Source of the DNA: Candidatus Aminicenantota bacterium | Lineage (GTDB): Bacteria; Acidobacteriota; Aminicenantia; Aminicenantales; Aminicenantaceae | Length of the DNA stretch: 8,360 bases | Direction: 5' to 3' | Assembly: GCA_016926925.1 (NCBI GenBank) | Contig: JAFGNQ010000307.1 | Coordinates: forward strand, 1 to 8,360 | Shown: positions 7,115 to 8,360 of the stretch, in pieces | Layout: every line of letters begins with the position of its first letter | Position numbering within the stretch: position 1 is the first letter of the stretch | The notes under the pieces: model-generated | The model's database searches: none | The model's input: only the letters and a program-made list of their open reading frames with translations | What the model was told of the DNA's origin: nothing | Translations under genes and position numbers: made by a program

Positions 7115-7672
7115 ATGAAAAAACATTGCTTTTTTTGCTTCGTTTTTGTGATGTTGTTTTCGTTGGTGCTTACCGGCGACCAAGAGAGTGTGTCCGATCA
7201 GGAACCGTTGATGAACCTCCAAGCCGGCAGCTATGTATCGATTTCTCCAACCGCTGTTAAACCTTATCTATCCGACGACTACGCATACACCTTTTGGGGA
7301 ACCGCTACGGAATTCTATTTTCAATCCACCGGTGGAAATATGGTAACGCCCATGGCTCCTGTATACCTCCCTCATGGAGTGACGGTGACGGGATTCGGAG
7401 TTTCCTACACGGATAACGGCGACGGCATTGATGATTCCATGGTTTTTTCTCTGGTGCGGCATGACATTCTGACAGGAGCTACGGAATCACTGGCCTCATG
7501 CACTACGGATACGTTGGGTTTTCCGTCCTCTCCGAATCGCAGAACCCTTAAAGATGTAACGATCAGCCATGCCTACATAAACAATTACCGTTACACGTAC
7601 TGTCTGTATGTCAAATTTTACACCGGAAGCGACAGAGTGAAATTCCATGGAGCCGTGATCTCCTACAACTGA
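7115..7672 (+). CDS. Small secreted beta-rich protein of unknown function
   Basis: The product has 185 residues from the ATG at 7115, chosen for the strong TAAGGAGGT 4 bases upstream and because MKKH followed by a Phe/Val/Leu-rich stretch then makes a clean Sec signal peptide (about residues 1-21). The frame runs 16 codons further upstream without a better start. There is no lipobox Cys after the hydrophobic core. The mature part is rich in Tyr, Thr, Ser and Gly with alternating hydrophobic residues (LPHGVTVTGFGVSYTDN, then SMVFSLVRHD), typical of a beta-sandwich. Two Cys residues in the mature part (in LASCTTD and YTYCLYV) could form a disulfide. I recognise no enzyme motif. It lies alone behind its own promoter, divergent from the esterase lipoprotein gene; an extracytoplasmic location is likely and the role is unknown. 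Confidence 0.85.
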   Translation: MKKHCFFCFVFVMLFSLVLTGDQESVSDQEPLMNLQAGSYVSISPTAVKPYLSDDYAYTFWGTATEFYFQSTGGNMVTPMAPVYLPHGVTVTGFGVSYTDNGDGIDDSMVFSLVRHDILTGATESLASCTTDTLGFPSSPNRRTLKDVTISHAYINNYRYTYCLYVKFYTGSDRVKFHGAVISYN

Positions 7673-7743
7673 ACAAGGTAGGGAATTCGCTGATGCGTGC
7701 TTTGTTGTGTTACCATAAATAACTTTTCGCCCTACAGCGTTTG

Positions 7744-7802
7744 CGGGGGGAGACACTGAATAAAAATCTGTCGACGCCGGCAAGAATCCGGCTTCCCTCC
7801 CG
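7744..7802 (+). other. Possible branched RNA structure
   Basis: CGGGGGG (7744-7750) can pair with CCTCCCG (7796-7802) with one G-U pair. Inside, GACA (7752-7755) can pair with TGTC (7769-7772) and GCCGG with CCGGC (7776-7792) around a 7-base loop. The arrangement resembles a three-way junction, but stems are short and no known RNA family is recognised; chance is a real possibility. Confidence 0.2.
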
Positions 7803-7939
7803 ATCTGCTCACGACAATTTCCTCGGAAAACGAAAAACAACGACACAGGTTTAAAATCCTATCCACGAAGACAACTGTAAATTTGCAGTAGTATACGACT
7901 AAACTAAGAGAGGATATTTACCAATACAAATAAATGTTC

Positions 7940-7965
7940 ATCCGGCATTGAATTTTTGGTAGAAT
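7940..7965 (+). promoter_or_regulatory. Extended -10 promoter for the C25-type gene
   Basis: TGG-TAGAAT (7957-7965) is an extended -10 element, five of six matching TATAAT in the hexamer apart from G at position 3. A weak -35 (TTCATC) lies 17 bases upstream. Transcription would start near 7972, about 30 bases before the ATG at 8003. Confidence 0.5.
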
Positions 7966-8002
7966 GGCATAAAAATACAAGCTAGGTTTGAAGGAGGCGG
8001 CC

Positions 8003-8360
8003 ATGAGAGAAATTTTGAGAGTTTCGGCAGTATGCCTGTTGCTTTGCCTTTTTTTAGGGGCGAGCCTTTTCGCTCATCAGAGCTACACGTTGAAATTTCC
8101 GAATTACAGAGTGGAGATCGATCCCAACGGCTATCACAAACTCACAATAAAAGGCTATTCCTCCTATGGCGTCGCCGGATACCCGGATCTTCCATCCAGG
8201 CTCTACCGTATTGCGGTCCCCCCGGAAGTCGTTCCGGGCAGCATTTCCGTGAGCTATGCCGTTGACAAAATGGATGCCCTCGGCTTTATGGACATTGCGG
8301 AAATTCCTCCGATGATGACTTGGGCCGACGACCGGTATATTTATGAAGAAAAAGAGGATA
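8003..8360 (+). CDS. Secreted protein with C25 (gingipain-like) peptidase propeptide, 3' end missing
   Basis: The frame is open from the ATG at 8003 to the window end (119 codons visible). AAGGAGG (7991-7997) lies 5 bases before the ATG. Residues 1-24 form a Sec signal peptide (MREILR, then a Val/Leu/Cys-rich core ending LFA before His25). The following part reads like the N-terminal propeptide of family C25 cysteine peptidases: a short beta segment, then GYPDLPSRLYRIAVPPE (residues 59-75), matching the usual G-x-P-x-LP pattern followed by a hydrophobic strand and Pro-rich turn. In that family the propeptide keeps a secreted Cys/His protease inactive until cleavage. The catalytic domain would lie beyond the window, so the peptidase call is provisional; other secreted proteins with this N-terminal module are possible. 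Confidence 0.75.
   Translation, partial: MREILRVSAVCLLLCLFLGASLFAHQSYTLKFPNYRVEIDPNGYHKLTIKGYSSYGVAGYPDLPSRLYRIAVPPEVVPGSISVSYAVDKMDALGFMDIAEIPPMMTWADDRYIYEEKED

Larger units (their letters stand above)
7673..8002. other. 330-base intergenic region with possible RNA stems
   Basis: No open frame here has a ribosome site or a recognisable product. After the stop at 7672, GTAGGG (7678-7683) and CCCTAC (7730-7735) are a 6-bp inverted repeat, inside which GTTA/TAAC followed by TTTT could make a weak terminator. A second block at 7744-7802 can form a closing stem with an inner GC-rich hairpin. The rest is AT-rich, ending in the promoter at 7941-7965 for the next gene. None of these structures is strong enough to name. 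Confidence 0.4.

Noticed and set aside
8032..8265. 77-codon plus-strand frame near the right end
   Set aside because: It lies in a different frame inside the C25-type gene, which has the ribosome site, signal peptide and open frame to the window end.
1..8360. Mobile element, CRISPR, tRNA or defence system
   Set aside because: No transposase or integrase motif, regular repeat-spacer array, tRNA-like cloverleaf or known defence domain was seen in any frame.

Overview
The window (8360 bases) is a stretch of ordinary bacterial chromosome, dominated by large genes for exported hydrolases. I see no rRNA, tRNA, CRISPR array, transposase, integrase or phage gene. Strong Shine-Dalgarno sites sit 4-6 bases before most starts, and the promoters found look like sigma-70 sites (TTGACT/N17/TATTCT, TATAAT, extended TGnTAGAAT). 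Neither fits the usual Bacteroidota expression signals. The mix of S10 and S15/CocE alpha/beta-hydrolases, an esterase lipoprotein and a C25-type (gingipain-like) prodomain protein suggests a diderm, protein- and peptide-degrading heterotroph such as an Acidobacteriota/Aminicenantes-type lineage. That assignment is inference from gene content only.

Layout: (1) 1-1304 (+), the 3' part of a family S10 serine carboxypeptidase-like gene with all catalytic motifs visible. (2) 1357-3159 (-), a complete exported CocE/NonD (S15-type) hydrolase, convergent with the first gene. (3) 3339-4925 (+), an exported protein with a possible FlgO/CsgG-like N-terminal region and a Big_1-like Ig domain, divergent from gene 2, with its own TATAAT box and a rho-independent terminator at 4986-5016. 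(4) 5065-6828 (-), an esterase-family lipoprotein, convergent with gene 3. (5) 7115-7672 (+), a small secreted beta-rich protein of unknown function, divergent from gene 4. (6) 8003-8360 (+), the start of a secreted protein with a C25-peptidase-like propeptide, cut by the window end.

The genes alternate in strand, and five of the six junctions or starts show their own promoter or terminator signals, so there is no operon; each gene is probably transcribed alone. What they share is export: all five genes whose N-terminus is visible start with a signal peptide or membrane anchor. Three encode serine hydrolases with intact Ser-Asp-His triads. A role in extracytoplasmic breakdown of peptides and esters is a reasonable inference, but no shared pathway is demonstrated.

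The most interesting non-coding item is the divergent region between genes 4 and 5. There, two back-to-back promoters have identical hexamers and spacing, their -35 elements form a 7-bp inverted repeat, and one of them feeds a leader of about 170 bases. I found no convincing new defence or mobile system.
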